From assembly GCA_000972765.1 (NCBI GenBank), contig CP011265.1, forward strand, positions 1,240,001 through 1,304,000: a stretch of 64,000 nucleotides of DNA. The letters are read 5' to 3'. The position numbers and the translations under genes were made by a program. How positions within the stretch are numbered: the stretch's first letter is position 1; every line of letters begins with the position of its first letter. A model generated the notes under the pieces. The model had not been told where the DNA came from. It made no database searches and saw only the letters and a program-made list of their open reading frames with translations. The stretch comes from Verrucomicrobia bacterium IMCC26134. Its GTDB lineage: Bacteria; Verrucomicrobiota; Verrucomicrobiia; Opitutales; Opitutaceae. Shown piece after piece: positions 48,498 through 56,095 of the stretch.

Positions 48498-48905
48498 TTA
48501 TTCTCCGGCCAGGGAGACTCGGTCTGAACGCGTGATGATGAGCAGGCCATTGTATGCAATGTAAAACCCCGCACCCTTGATCGGTATGCTCATTTCTTTA
48601 TCGGACTTACCGGTGGCATTGCCTATTCCGACACTGGCGAAATAGGGTATCGCTTGATGTTTATCGGCATATTCAATCATTTGAAAATGCACATCGGGGT
48701 CTAGCATTCCCTTATCGGGATAACACGCGGTGCGAACGACAATAAAGGAGAGCACTCCGGATTTACGTGCTCTAATCTGTGGATCGAGGCCGATCTGAGT
48801 GTTGATGCCTTCGACTACAATCCCCTCTTTTATCAACTGTTTGGCGACGACTTCTATTCCGAAGGCGTGTATTTCTTCGCGGGACATGATTTGCGCGGAT
48901 TTCAT
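48498..48905 (-). CDS. Hypothetical cassette protein, 135 residues
   Basis: I do not recognise a named family. The protein is soluble, with an alpha/beta pattern: a helical start (REEIHAFGIEVVAKQLIKEG), then GLDPQIRARKSGVLSFIVVRTACYP and PYFASVGIGNA. The order helix, Asp-containing strand, then a strand ending VRT loosely recalls restriction-endonuclease-like folds, but the usual ExK pair is not present, so this is only a suggestion. It is the most distal cassette gene, AT-richer than xylB next to it. Confidence 0.6.
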   Translation of the reverse strand: MKSAQIMSREEIHAFGIEVVAKQLIKEGIVVEGINTQIGLDPQIRARKSGVLSFIVVRTACYPDKGMLDPDVHFQMIEYADKHQAIPYFASVGIGNATGKSDKEMSIPIKGAGFYIAYNGLLIITRSDRVSLAGE

Positions 48906-48927
48906 GATTTGATAGCCCGAAGGTTTA

Positions 48928-49014
48928 GTTCAACCGCGAACCTTCCTGATGCGGCGCTTATGATATGGCAAACCATGGTTTGTATGCTCGCAGGCGCTGC
49001 GCCTGATCAGGCTC
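48928..49014 (-). repeat. Decayed attC of the 49007-49657 cassette
   Basis: GTTCAAC at 48928-48934 and a GATCAGGC end near 49005-49012 replace the standard boxes; the centre is a CAAACCATGGTTTG palindrome. Its position, just after one gene's stop and 23 bp before the next start, fits an attC. Confidence 0.45.
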
Positions 49015-49657
49015 CGTTGTTTTTCCTTAAAAGAGTCATCCAATCTCTGGCGTATTTCGTAGCCCATTGATACTCCGCCAAACTGGTGTCCGGGGTGGTA
49101 ATGCTTAATAAAACAAGTTTCTGTCTGATCAGGCAGGTGACGTTTATACAATAATAGTTACAAATCGTCCCGTTGGCTTTGAATGTGGTCAGGAAAACCG
49201 TGGTGATATAATCATCTGATTGATCGATGTATCCGATGGGCGTCATTCCGGGCTTCGCTTTTGGCCCGAGTATGGTCGCTTGAGTGACTACATCCTCGGC
49301 TGCCGCTTCTTGGATTTCCGGCGCCTTGATTTCTTTTTTTAAATTGCTGATGAGGTCACTAAATTGCGCATTCGATATGACGTAGGCGTCTAGCTGGGTG
49401 AGTGTTTGCAGGGAAAGGCTACGATAATATCCTGCGGGGGGATTTTTTATCTGATCCGCTGCGATATACCAGGCATGGATCGTGTTATTTGCGGGTATCA
49501 GTTTTTTGCGTATATAAAAGCGCTTGGGAAATACCTTGCTCACGTCCAAAAAGGGGGCTGGCGCTGCAGCTATTACAGCGGTTCCGCTTAGTTCGATGAC
49601 TTGGGCGATGAGCGCCACGGGGGTGCTCAAAAAGACGAGAAGTAAAAACTTTTTCAT
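49007..49657 (-). CDS. Hypothetical exported cassette protein, 216 residues
   Basis: The ATG at 49657 opens a clear signal peptide (MKKFLLLVFLSTPVALIAQ). The mature part shows no family I recognise; it has a central charged region (LISNLKKEIKAPEIQEAAAED) and a Cys pair (NYYCINVTC) that could form a disulfide. The stop lies within the attC that follows, as in other cassettes. A decayed attC box lies just upstream at 49665. Confidence 0.65.
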   Translation of the reverse strand: MKKFLLLVFLSTPVALIAQVIELSGTAVIAAAPAPFLDVSKVFPKRFYIRKKLIPANNTIHAWYIAADQIKNPPAGYYRSLSLQTLTQLDAYVISNAQFSDLISNLKKEIKAPEIQEAAAEDVVTQATILGPKAKPGMTPIGYIDQSDDYITTVFLTTFKANGTICNYYCINVTCLIRQKLVLLSITTPDTSLAEYQWATKYARDWMTLLRKNNGA

Positions 49658-50226
49658 AGTTATAGCTAACATTTTAAGCGAACCGCGACCCTGCGTGGCA
49701 TGGGCGGCAAGTAGGCATGGATCGTGACCGTCAGGATCGTTTGCGCTGCGGTCCTCTTACGCTCCATTTTCGTATGCTTTTTTGTTTTTTGCCCTGTTGA
49801 TTCCGACGTCGGCACTTACACTTTCAGCCACCTCACCAAACACCGCCATCAAAGGTTTATGACTCGGGGCCCCTTCGCTTTGCTCGTTTCTGGACGGACA
49901 AGGTCGGAGTAGGGCGATTTAACCAGCAGGCTCGTTTAGGCGTTCAAGGGATTAGTCGATCGTGTAACCTAAAGGTTTAACCACGGCTTTTAATTTTAGA
50001 CGTTTGGCGTAATCTCTTCGCCCAACGTTGATTGATTTTAAAAAAATGCCATGTTGCGTTGTTTTCGTTTAAAATATGCATTCGTAGATTGGGTGAGCTT
50101 AAATAGGTATTTCATCCTAGAAAAACCAGCCGATTCAATCTTTTTTTTATATTCCACCCACGCGCTCGCGTTTGGACTCATTCGAAGCCCGCGAGGCCTG
50201 CCCCGATTAGCACAGTGGAAACGCGC
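49658..50226. other. Gene-poor stretch of the array with decayed attC
   Basis: About 570 bp without a convincing gene. Bases 49665-49735 resemble the left half of a decayed attC (GCTAAC, then GAACCGCGACC), 8 bp before the neighbouring gene start. The remainder shows scattered T-rich tracts and is probably remnants of lost cassettes. Confidence 0.5.
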
Positions 50227-50529
50227 TCACTTGGTGCGGGAGGACAAATAGGCGCATACGAGACATAAAATCGTGACTGAAGCGGTTGCCGTCATCCACA
50301 CGATACCAGGGGCTGCGCCTTTGGCGGACATGATGCGCAACGGGACAACCAGCAGGGCCATCAAAAGCAAAGTGATCGGGATGGCACTTGGGCGCGCGAG
50401 GTTCACCGTCCACCCCGCCCACTTGAGACGCTTCGGCACGATCGCTCGCGGATCCGTCTTACAATAATAGACGCCCCACTTCCAATTTTGCGGGTCTTTC
50501 CAGCAAACTTCAATTTCGTCCCGCGTCAT
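50227..50529 (-). CDS. DUF5808-like small membrane protein
   Basis: 100 codons. The start contains CWKDPQNWKWGVYYCKTDPR, then VPKRLKWAGWTVNLARPSA, the W/DPR/NxARP pattern I associate with DUF5808. Two membrane helices follow (ITLLLMALLVVPLRIM; IVWMTATASVTILCLVCAYL). The function of the domain is unknown. It starts 15 bp after the stop of the AIG2-like gene with no attC between them, so the two may share one cassette. Confidence 0.65.
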   Translation of the reverse strand: MTRDEIEVCWKDPQNWKWGVYYCKTDPRAIVPKRLKWAGWTVNLARPSAIPITLLLMALLVVPLRIMSAKGAAPGIVWMTATASVTILCLVCAYLSSRTK

Positions 50530-50544
50530 ACAAAATACAAATGC

Positions 50545-50970
50545 CTAGGATTTTATGAATTTCCGCACCTGACGGGTAACATACGCTTCCGATAACTGGG
50601 CGTCCGCCAGTCCCTGATTGATCCGCTCAATATATTCGGGAATGGGTGCGCCCTCGGTAATCACCGGATCGAGGTAAACGAGGGCGACCATTGCTTTCGC
50701 TCCAAGAACGACCGTGAGCTCGCCTTTTTGGTAGCCACCTGATCCAACGCCTTCTTTGGCATCCAAGGTCTGTTCGTCCGATTCAGAGATTTCGAACAGC
50801 ACGCCTTCGACCTCATCGTTGAGGGATTCGACGACGTTCGCATAGCCGCGTGTCGAGATGATCCAGCGGTAGCCAGCGAGACGAGCGATGCCGAGCTTTG
50901 TGCTATCCGGGCAGCGCTTCTTGATCTGCTCATTCCACATGTTTGAACCGTATGCGAAGTAGAGTCTCAT
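50545..50970 (-). CDS. Gamma-glutamylcyclotransferase-like (AIG2 family) protein
   Basis: 141 codons from the ATG at 50970. The family motif YFAYGSNM is at the start, and the expected acidic residue falls in QTLDAKEGVGSGGYQKGEL. Members convert gamma-glutamyl amines or dipeptides to 5-oxoproline. The gene starts 8 bp after an attC box, placing it in a cassette. Confidence 0.85.
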   Translation of the reverse strand: MRLYFAYGSNMWNEQIKKRCPDSTKLGIARLAGYRWIISTRGYANVVESLNDEVEGVLFEISESDEQTLDAKEGVGSGGYQKGELTVVLGAKAMVALVYLDPVITEGAPIPEYIERINQGLADAQLSEAYVTRQVRKFIKS

Positions 50971-50977
50971 GATTGTT

Positions 50978-51033
50978 GTATAACGCTGGAGGTGGGCGAT
51001 GACCATGCTTGTCGCTGCGCAGCCTAGTTGGGT
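50978..51033 (-). repeat. attC site, short (56 bp)
   Basis: On the minus strand it begins ACCCAAC, a perfect R'' box, and ends GCGTTATAC. The inner arms differ from the array consensus. It lies 8 bp before the AIG2-like start and follows the acyltransferase gene. Confidence 0.6.
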
Positions 51034-51115
51034 CAACTGATCAATCGGTTCAGGCCGAGAAACCGTAAATCGATAGGCTCGGCTGACGTGTAGAGGCCTG
51101 CGGAGATTAGCGTTC

Positions 51116-52138
51116 CTAGGGCGTGTCTGGCATCCTTCTGTTTTGCATGGCTTTAAGTGCAGGATATAGTTTTAGTTCAGTGGCCCAACAAAACGCCAAA
51201 AGAATCACAAAATAAAGTGCATATTCAATTTTGGTATTACCCGCCGCGTGGAGGTAGGTTGCGTTCGCCAAGAGAGGCTGATGTGAAATATATATGGAAT
51301 ACGAAATGGGAGCGATGATCACAGCAGGCTTAAGCAAGGTGAATCCGATCCATTTGGCTTTCTGCCAAATCAAAGCTGCCATGAGCGTAACACCGGCAGC
51401 GAAAAAGTGCCTCAGTTCTAGTATCGGATGAATTCCGAACTTAATAGTCGCCCCGGTCTTATAATAAGTAAAAGCACCCCAGAGAAGAATGGCTGTGACC
51501 ACTACGATGGAAAGTCCGGAGGGGAATACATCACGAGCACGAACCCTCCCGTGGGAGATATATGACCTGGCTAAATCAACGCCTGCCCACCAAATTACGA
51601 AATACATTAAAAGCCTTGGTGCCGCGTGTGGGAAATAGGCATAAATCAGAGCCGATAAAATTGAGCTGGCTGCGATCAAAAGAGACTGCCTATTCCGCCT
51701 GACTTGACTGCAAAATGGATGGTAAATCATATAAAACCACCATTCATAATGCAATGACCAGAGGGCAGATGCGAAAAGGGTTGGGACAATCACGTTGGGC
51801 TTCACGGCTTCGAAATCCTGGAGCATTAAAAGATTTCCCGCCAACGTTTTCCAGAAACACCAATCCGCTAGATTGGGCTGAACGATTGCCGCTGCAATGA
51901 TCAGCATGGGAATAAAAACAGAGTAAATCCTCGTGAAGCGCCTCATGAAGAAGTTCTTAAATGATTTGTCTTTGGTATAGTGGTGCGAGTATTCAATCAC
52001 AAACCCAGATATCAAAAAGAACACAATTACGGCCTCTTGCCCGAAGCGTAATATAAATATCGGTTCATGGACCGTATGGCCGATTGCGACGTAAAGGGCG
52101 GCAAGACCTCGAATGGCTTCAAGCTTCCAGAGTTTCAT
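51116..52138 (-). CDS. Acyltransferase 3 (OafA/YrhL-like) membrane protein
   Basis: 340 codons from the ATG at 52138. About ten membrane helices are visible. The family's catalytic His lies in LYVAIGHTVHE, after KLEAIRGLAA, and FFLISGFVIEYSH is the usual second motif. Such enzymes O-acetylate surface sugars or similar molecules at the inner membrane. It is large for an integron cassette gene but is bracketed by attC-like sites. The gene is AT-richer than the core genome. Confidence 0.88.
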   Translation of the reverse strand: MKLWKLEAIRGLAALYVAIGHTVHEPIFILRFGQEAVIVFFLISGFVIEYSHHYTKDKSFKNFFMRRFTRIYSVFIPMLIIAAAIVQPNLADWCFWKTLAGNLLMLQDFEAVKPNVIVPTLFASALWSLHYEWWFYMIYHPFCSQVRRNRQSLLIAASSILSALIYAYFPHAAPRLLMYFVIWWAGVDLARSYISHGRVRARDVFPSGLSIVVVTAILLWGAFTYYKTGATIKFGIHPILELRHFFAAGVTLMAALIWQKAKWIGFTLLKPAVIIAPISYSIYISHQPLLANATYLHAAGNTKIEYALYFVILLAFCWATELKLYPALKAMQNRRMPDTP

Positions 52139-52163
52139 TTTCAGGCTTCTGTCGATCTTCAAA

Positions 52164-52249
52164 GATCAACGACGCCCAAGCCCGGCGGGGTTTGGGCACG
52201 GCACCGGTGTTTACACGCAGGGAGGGGCCTCTTCATCGCCTTGTTCGCC
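52164..52249 (-). repeat. attC-like site upstream of the acyltransferase
   Basis: The right end CCTTGTTCGCCTC closely matches the array form CCTTGTTCGGCTC, and GATCAAC stands at the left end. A GCCCAA/TTGGGC hairpin lies at 52174-52197. It is 26 bp before the acyltransferase start. Confidence 0.5.
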
Positions 52250-52311
52250 TCAGGGCTTCTTTTCCCTCTATTGCACTCGTAGCTTTTGGGATAAATGAGC
52301 ATTTTGAGTCC

Positions 52312-52448
52312 AGCGTGTGTCTGGCGCGACGACTGCGCAAGCAGTGGTTCGGATTATGGTTTAGGCCGGGCTCAATGATTCACGGCCTTACCCCCTTGGC
52401 TTTCCGCCTGACCCCGTTGGCTTGGATGGCTGCAGCGCATGGTTAGGC
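52312..52448 (-). repeat. Decayed attC with 45-bp direct repeat
   Basis: Bases 52312-52356 recur without change at 53306-53350. The stretch ends in GTTAGGC at 52442-52448, 12 bp after the cupin stop on the minus strand. The central TGGCGCG...GTTCGG layout follows the attC pattern, but the left box is lost. Confidence 0.5.
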
Positions 52449-52460
52449 GTGGCGATGAAT

Positions 52461-52898
52461 TCATTCGGACGCGCTTCCGTCGCGTTCTACTTTTGATTCC
52501 GCGGAAATGAGAACGCTCGCTTTATCCCAGGCTCCGGCCAGATTGAACTGTATCCACTCCGGACTGAGATGGATATCTAGCGAATCAAGCCGACCCGGCC
52601 CCAGATTCTGATAGCCGTGCGGGATGTTCGCTGGCCCCAAGACCACATCTCCGACTTCAGCATCGATTATCCTGTCACCGACGGTGAATCGAGCACGGCC
52701 TTCGGTAATGGTGAAAATTTCGTCGTAGGGATGAACGTGGAGGGTCGGGCCTTCGCCGACCACGTCGGTAACGTAACGAATAAGCGTGACGCCGGTATGC
52801 AACGTCTTGCCTTCAAGCAGACCGCGTAGCGCCCGCCCCGGAGTCAGCCATTCGCTAGCGGCAATTTTCGCGGGCTCTGTTTTCGACTGAATGGGCAT
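52461..52898 (-). CDS. Cupin-domain protein
   Basis: 145 codons. The cupin motif 1 is HVHPYDEIFTITEGRARFTVGD and motif 2 is GPANIPHGYQNLGPGRL, so a metal-binding single-domain beta barrel is expected. Substrate unknown. It stands in the distal, older part of the array, with a decayed attC after its stop. Confidence 0.85.
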   Translation of the reverse strand: MPIQSKTEPAKIAASEWLTPGRALRGLLEGKTLHTGVTLIRYVTDVVGEGPTLHVHPYDEIFTITEGRARFTVGDRIIDAEVGDVVLGPANIPHGYQNLGPGRLDSLDIHLSPEWIQFNLAGAWDKASVLISAESKVERDGSASE

Positions 52899-53000
52899 GG
52901 ATATTTAGTGGTTTGATTGGTGAGCTTGAGCAGCGTCTGGAGTCCGGTTTGGCTCCTTTGCATTTTCGCGTATTACGGGCCAGTCGTGCACCGAGTGAAA

Positions 53001-53033
53001 GGTCGAAGCTGCCATATGGTGCCTATTTCGACC
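53001..53033. repeat. Inverted repeat, possible attC remnant
   Basis: GGTCGAA at 53001-53007 and TTCGACC at 53027-53033 pair around a CCATATGG core. It overlaps the end of the small membrane-protein gene where an attC is expected, but no boxes remain. Confidence 0.35.
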
Positions 53034-53256
53034 ACGACGAATGGTGCGCGGCCCAATAAAGCGCCAAGGCGGGTATGCTCCCAAAAAGGCAAACGAGTGC
53101 CCAAATCCCGGGAGATAGGATCTTAACGGATACGGGATTATTCTGCTTCAGCCGCTGCGCATCCCGATAAACACCAAACGATACGAAAATGCTGACGATG
53201 GCCGCGCAAATGAAGAGCGGTCCGCCAAAGCTTGCGATTAACGAGCTAATATTCAT
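53023..53256 (-). CDS. Small two-helix membrane protein, unknown
   Basis: 77 codons from the ATG at 53256. Two hydrophobic helices (SFGGPLFICAAIVSIFVSFGV; GIWALVCLFGSIPALALYW) are joined by a basic loop with RDAQRLKQNNP. No family recognised. It begins 27 bp after an attC box. Confidence 0.6.
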   Translation of the reverse strand: MNISSLIASFGGPLFICAAIVSIFVSFGVYRDAQRLKQNNPVSVKILSPGIWALVCLFGSIPALALYWAAHHSSWSK

Positions 53257-53283
53257 TTGAGTTGGGGGTATAGAAAATCTTTT

Positions 53284-53347
53284 ACCGAACTTTATAGAGG
53301 AGCGAAGCGTGTGTCTGGCGCGACGACTGCGCAAGCAGTGGTTCGGA
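53284..53347 (-). repeat. Degenerate attC
   Basis: ACCGAAC at 53284-53290 and GTTCGGA at 53341-53347 bound the site. It contains the 45-bp direct repeat shared with 52312-52356. Confidence 0.6.
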
Positions 53348-53401
53348 TTAGGGGTTTAGGCCGGATTCAACGTTTCTCGGCCTGTATCCTTTTACGCATC
53401 G

Positions 53402-53471
53402 GCCTAGCGTCTGGTTACACGCCTTTTTCTATTTAGCTAAAATCTGTCTGGGCTGCATCTATTGGTTGGGC
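53402..53471 (-). repeat. Degenerate attC of the first toxin-antitoxin cassette
   Basis: GCCTAGC at the left and GTTGGGC at 53465-53471 at the right, 9 bp past the toxin stop. The inner arms are poorly paired. Confidence 0.5.
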
Positions 53472-53480
53472 TCTGTGGTT

Positions 53481-53738
53481 TTATTCATAATGGTAGCGAG
53501 CTTGCGCAACCTTAATGACGTCCCCCTCGACGCGATAAACTAATCGGTGTTCGTCGGTAATTCGACGTGACCAATATCCACTCAAGGCATGCTTCAATGG
53601 TTCAGGCTTACCGATCCCTTCATATGAATTTCGTGAGATATCCTTCAATAATTCATTAACCTTTTTCAGAATCTTCTTATCGAAATTCTGCCAATAAACA
53701 TAGTCCTCAAATCCACGAGTTGAAAACTGAATATTCAT
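53481..53738 (-). CDS. Txe/YoeB-family toxin
   Basis: 85 codons with the YoeB ending LSGYWSRRITDEHRLVYRVEGDVIKVAQARYHYE, including the C-terminal His-Tyr pair needed for RNase activity, and the front WQNFDKKILKKVNELLKDI. It is a ribosome-dependent mRNA interferase. It overlaps the antitoxin gene by 4 bp, the standard operon order. It probably stabilises the array against loss. Confidence 0.93.
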   Translation of the reverse strand: MNIQFSTRGFEDYVYWQNFDKKILKKVNELLKDISRNSYEGIGKPEPLKHALSGYWSRRITDEHRLVYRVEGDVIKVAQARYHYE

Positions 53739-53995
53739 TTCAGCAGATCATCAATCGACTTAGTCACTCCGGCGTTGCCTTTTAATTCCGAAATCGAATC
53801 AAGCAGTCGACGCGCATTAGCCGGTGAACGAAGAAGATAAGCGGTCTCCTGGAGTGATTCGTAATCTTCAAGTGAAATCATGACAACGGCTTGATCACGA
53901 TTGCGGGTGATAATCACTGGATCATGATCTACGCATACGCGATCCATGGTTGACGCGAGGCTTTCCCGTGCAGCGGTATAGGTGATTGCTTTCAT
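53735..53995 (-). CDS. YefM/Phd-family antitoxin
   Basis: 86 codons. The Phd/YefM DNA-binding half is AITYTAARESLASTMDRVC, DHDPVIITRNRDQAVVMISL and DYESLQETAYLLRSP. The C-terminal tail (SISELKGNAGVTKSIDDLLK) should wrap the toxin. It likely represses its own promoter, so this cassette does not depend on the integron promoter. Confidence 0.93.
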   Translation of the reverse strand: MKAITYTAARESLASTMDRVCVDHDPVIITRNRDQAVVMISLEDYESLQETAYLLRSPANARRLLDSISELKGNAGVTKSIDDLLK

Positions 53996-54042
53996 ATGGA
54001 CATTAAACTGTCCATACTGCGCTGAACGTCAAGTGTTTCTTT

Positions 54043-54140
54043 GCCCAATGTTAAAGCACAGCGATGAACGCGCTTGGCGCGGAGCCTGCTCAGCAGGATC
54101 TGTGACAAGCATCCGTGTTGGCTCTAGCGCCTGGTTCGGC
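54043..54140 (-). repeat. attC site of the second toxin-antitoxin cassette
   Basis: GCCCAAT to GTTCGGC, with the centre GCTTGGCGCGGAGCCTG shared with four other sites. The left box is one base off consensus. Confidence 0.85.
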
Positions 54141-54150
54141 TCAGTGGTTT

Positions 54151-54417
54151 TTATTCGTAGTGAGTCCAAAGTCTTAAAACTTTAACTATACGAAGATCGG
54201 CAAATACTTCGTAAACCACTCGATGCTGAATATTAATTCTTCGCGAATATGCCCCACTCAAATCCCCGACTAACTTTTCAAATGGAGGCGGATTCCTGAA
54301 TGGATCTTCACTAATGATCTCCAATAATTTTTCGGCCTTAGCCTTAAGGCCACTAGATGATAATTTCTTAGCGTCTTTCAGCGCTTGTTTGGCGTAAACC
54401 AATTCCCACTTTACCAT
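54151..54417 (-). CDS. Txe/YoeB-like toxin, second module
   Basis: 88 codons from the ATG at 54417. The family fold is seen in YAKQALKDAKKLSSSGLKAK, DLSGAYSRRINIQHRVVYEV and the ending VLRLWTHYE, where the His and Tyr of the active end are kept. It is clearly different in sequence from the toxin at 53481, so cross-neutralisation is unlikely. It overlaps the antitoxin gene by 7 bp. Confidence 0.92.
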   Translation of the reverse strand: MVKWELVYAKQALKDAKKLSSSGLKAKAEKLLEIISEDPFRNPPPFEKLVGDLSGAYSRRINIQHRVVYEVFADLRIVKVLRLWTHYE

Positions 54418-54653
54418 TTTAGTGAGGTGGCGCAATTTTTGATCGGGGTAGCCATTCCTTCTTTAATCGAATCCCGCATACCTGGAATTGATAAAAGATA
54501 AAGAGTCTCCTGAATAGCGCTCCAATCTTCCTCAGAAACAAGAACCGCATTAGTGCGCTTGCCTGTAATCTGAATCGGTTGATGAGAAATAGCCGTCTGA
54601 TCAATAAGCGAATAAAGCGTGGCTCGGGCTTTGGTGGCAGGTAAAGTGAACAT
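54411..54653 (-). CDS. Phd/YefM-like antitoxin, second module
   Basis: 80 codons with PATKARATLYSLIDQTAISH, PIQITGKRTNAVLVSEEDW and IQETLYLLSIPGMRDSI, the YefM/Phd pattern. The ATG lies 46 bp from the upstream attC. Confidence 0.9.
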   Translation of the reverse strand: MFTLPATKARATLYSLIDQTAISHQPIQITGKRTNAVLVSEEDWSAIQETLYLLSIPGMRDSIKEGMATPIKNCATSLKW

Positions 54654-54698
54654 AGGCGAAAGCGTGCGTTAAAGCGTCCGCATGTCAAGTTTCCTTTT

Positions 54699-54796
54699 GC
54701 CGAACGTCCTAGATGAGCCGCACGGGTGCTTGGCGCGGAGCCTGCGCAGCAGGATCCGTGACAAGCACCCGTGTTGGCTCTAGCGCCTTGTTCGGC
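54699..54796 (-). repeat. attC site of the first YbjQ-like cassette
   Basis: GCCGAAC to GTTCGGC, 98 bp. It shares nearly its whole length with the site at 58516. Confidence 0.93.
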
Positions 54797-55483
54797 TCAG
54801 TCTTCATTTTATTCAGTTTCAGCAATACGATATTGGCCCAAATGCTTTAAGCGGGCTTTAAATTCAGCTAAGGCTTTAAATGATTCTACTGTCTTCTCAC
54901 CTAATATTTCCGGATTCCGAAGAATGACTGCGGTTCCTGTCATGCAAACCATGAGCATGCCTTTGGCTCCTCCGACTTCAGCGTAATCAATATCAGCAGC
55001 TAATATCGCATTCCCTTTAAGCTCTAGCGCTTCCATTCTAAGTATACTCTGACACATATTCTCTCCAGCCCTGATCTTCTCATTATATACCTTCGATTGA
55101 GCTCCGAACATGTCAGTGAATGTCGATGTGAACTCTGAGAACACGCCGGTTCCTGTTGTGGATTGTGCTGTAACTAAACCCGCCACCCCATAGTCCCAAT
55201 GCAATGGAGATTGGAGTGAAAGAATAGGAATCGCCGTAAGATGTGATTGTATATTAGTCGTTAGTTTGTCACGCTCACATTTCAATTTCCACCTATACTT
55301 ATCGTAAAGTGTATCGCCGCATTTAGCGCAGTAATGAGATGATTTTTCGTCATGAAATTCATTGATAATCGCAGTTTTCTCAGCGTTTAAGATTAAATTG
55401 GATCCAAAGACACCATCTTTAATTTTTTCGCCGCAGGACGGACATTTTTCAATTATTGTAGACATAGTATTTTTTTGCCGAAC
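54706..55483 (-). repeat. Duplicated cassette, partner at 58523-59300
   Basis: The gene and most of its attC are repeated almost exactly. The similarity stops at the recombination boxes on both sides, as expected when the integrase moves a whole cassette. Confidence 0.9.
54809..55465 (-). CDS. Zinc-ribbon plus YbjQ/UPF0145-like protein, copy 1
   Basis: 218 codons. Residues 1-65 hold two Cys pairs (KCPSCGEKI; HYCAKCGDTLYD), a zinc-ribbon arrangement. The second half matches the YbjQ (UPF0145) heavy-metal-binding-like fold in VYNEKIRAGENMCQSILRM, EALELKGNAILAADIDYAEV and KGMLMVCMTGTAVIL. The role is unknown. A second copy at 58626-59282 differs in only three bases, each changing an amino acid (S2/A, L/V in the SHLTA stretch, S/R in MCQSI). 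Confidence 0.85.
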   Translation of the reverse strand: MSTIIEKCPSCGEKIKDGVFGSNLILNAEKTAIINEFHDEKSSHYCAKCGDTLYDKYRWKLKCERDKLTTNIQSHLTAIPILSLQSPLHWDYGVAGLVTAQSTTGTGVFSEFTSTFTDMFGAQSKVYNEKIRAGENMCQSILRMEALELKGNAILAADIDYAEVGGAKGMLMVCMTGTAVILRNPEILGEKTVESFKALAEFKARLKHLGQYRIAETE

Positions 55484-55574
55484 GTCAAAAGTGAGCCGCG
55501 ATCATACGTGGCGCGGAGTGTGCGCAGCACAATCCGTGACATATATGGTCGTTGGCTCTACTGCCTGGTTAGGC
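55477..55574 (-). repeat. attC site
   Basis: GCCGAAC to GTTAGGC. Belongs to the sub-group with a GTGAGCCGCG left arm and CGTTGGCTCTACTGCC right arm. Confidence 0.93.
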
Positions 55575-56003
55575 TCATTCTTTATATAGTTTTTCTAGGG
55601 TTGATGTTCTGGCTGCTTCCACCTCTAACAAGGCTCGCTCTGTCTTTTTATTGACGATTTCCTGAATAGCTGTTGAGCATATAATGCCAATACCTATACC
55701 AATCCAAATGCCAAATTTCTTAAATCCTGATACTATTTGCCAACTCATGCTAGACTCTTTTTTTGCTCGCTCCCAATCATCAATTTGCATTCGTCCGCGT
55801 AGTGTAATTCTAGGCGAACAGTAAGCATCATGCGCTGGCACTCCTTTAATTTGATGCGGGTTTGAGCACCGAATAAATCCTGCGTCATAAAGTTCCATGA
55901 ACATCTCCATATTTCCATATCCGTTTGTTTCGCATATAATGTCAGGATATTTCATTTCTGCTATTTCGCAGAGGATGGCTAGGTATTCTTTAGTGCATTT
56001 CAT
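55575..56003 (-). CDS. Hypothetical cassette protein with C-terminal membrane segment
   Basis: 142 codons from the ATG at 56003, 12 bp after the attC. The soluble first half includes CEIAEMKYPDIICETNGYGN, MEMFMELYDAGFIRCSNPHQ and SPRITLRGRMQIDDWERAKK, which resembles a small winged-helix-like fold ending in RITLRGR. A hydrophobic segment (FGIWIGIGIGIICSTAIQEI) and a charged tail follow. No family assigned; the stop is immediately at the next attC. Confidence 0.65.
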   Translation of the reverse strand: MKCTKEYLAILCEIAEMKYPDIICETNGYGNMEMFMELYDAGFIRCSNPHQIKGVPAHDAYCSPRITLRGRMQIDDWERAKKESSMSWQIVSGFKKFGIWIGIGIGIICSTAIQEIVNKKTERALLEVEAARTSTLEKLYKE

Positions 56004-56014
56004 ATTTGTTTTTT

Positions 56015-56095
56015 GCCTAACGTTAAAGATGAGCCACGCCTGTGCTTGGCAGCTCGGAGCCAAGCATAGGCGTTGGCTCTATCGCCTTGTTAGCC
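56015..56095 (-). repeat. attC site, shorter form (81 bp)
   Basis: GCCTAAC to GTTAGCC. The central loop is reduced to GGCAGCTCGGAGCC. It encodes the last residues of the gene that follows it in coordinate order. Confidence 0.9.

Larger units (their letters stand above)
52139..52460. other. Non-coding stretch with two decayed attC sites
   Basis: About 320 bp between the acyltransferase and the cupin gene, filled by the attC-like sites at 52164-52249 and 52312-52448. No gene is supported, so a gene-less cassette or a decayed one is likely. Confidence 0.55.

Noticed and set aside
49724-49912. Short plus-strand frame with a hydrophobic start
   Set aside because: It is opposite to all cassette genes, lacks a ribosome-binding site and overlaps a decayed attC.
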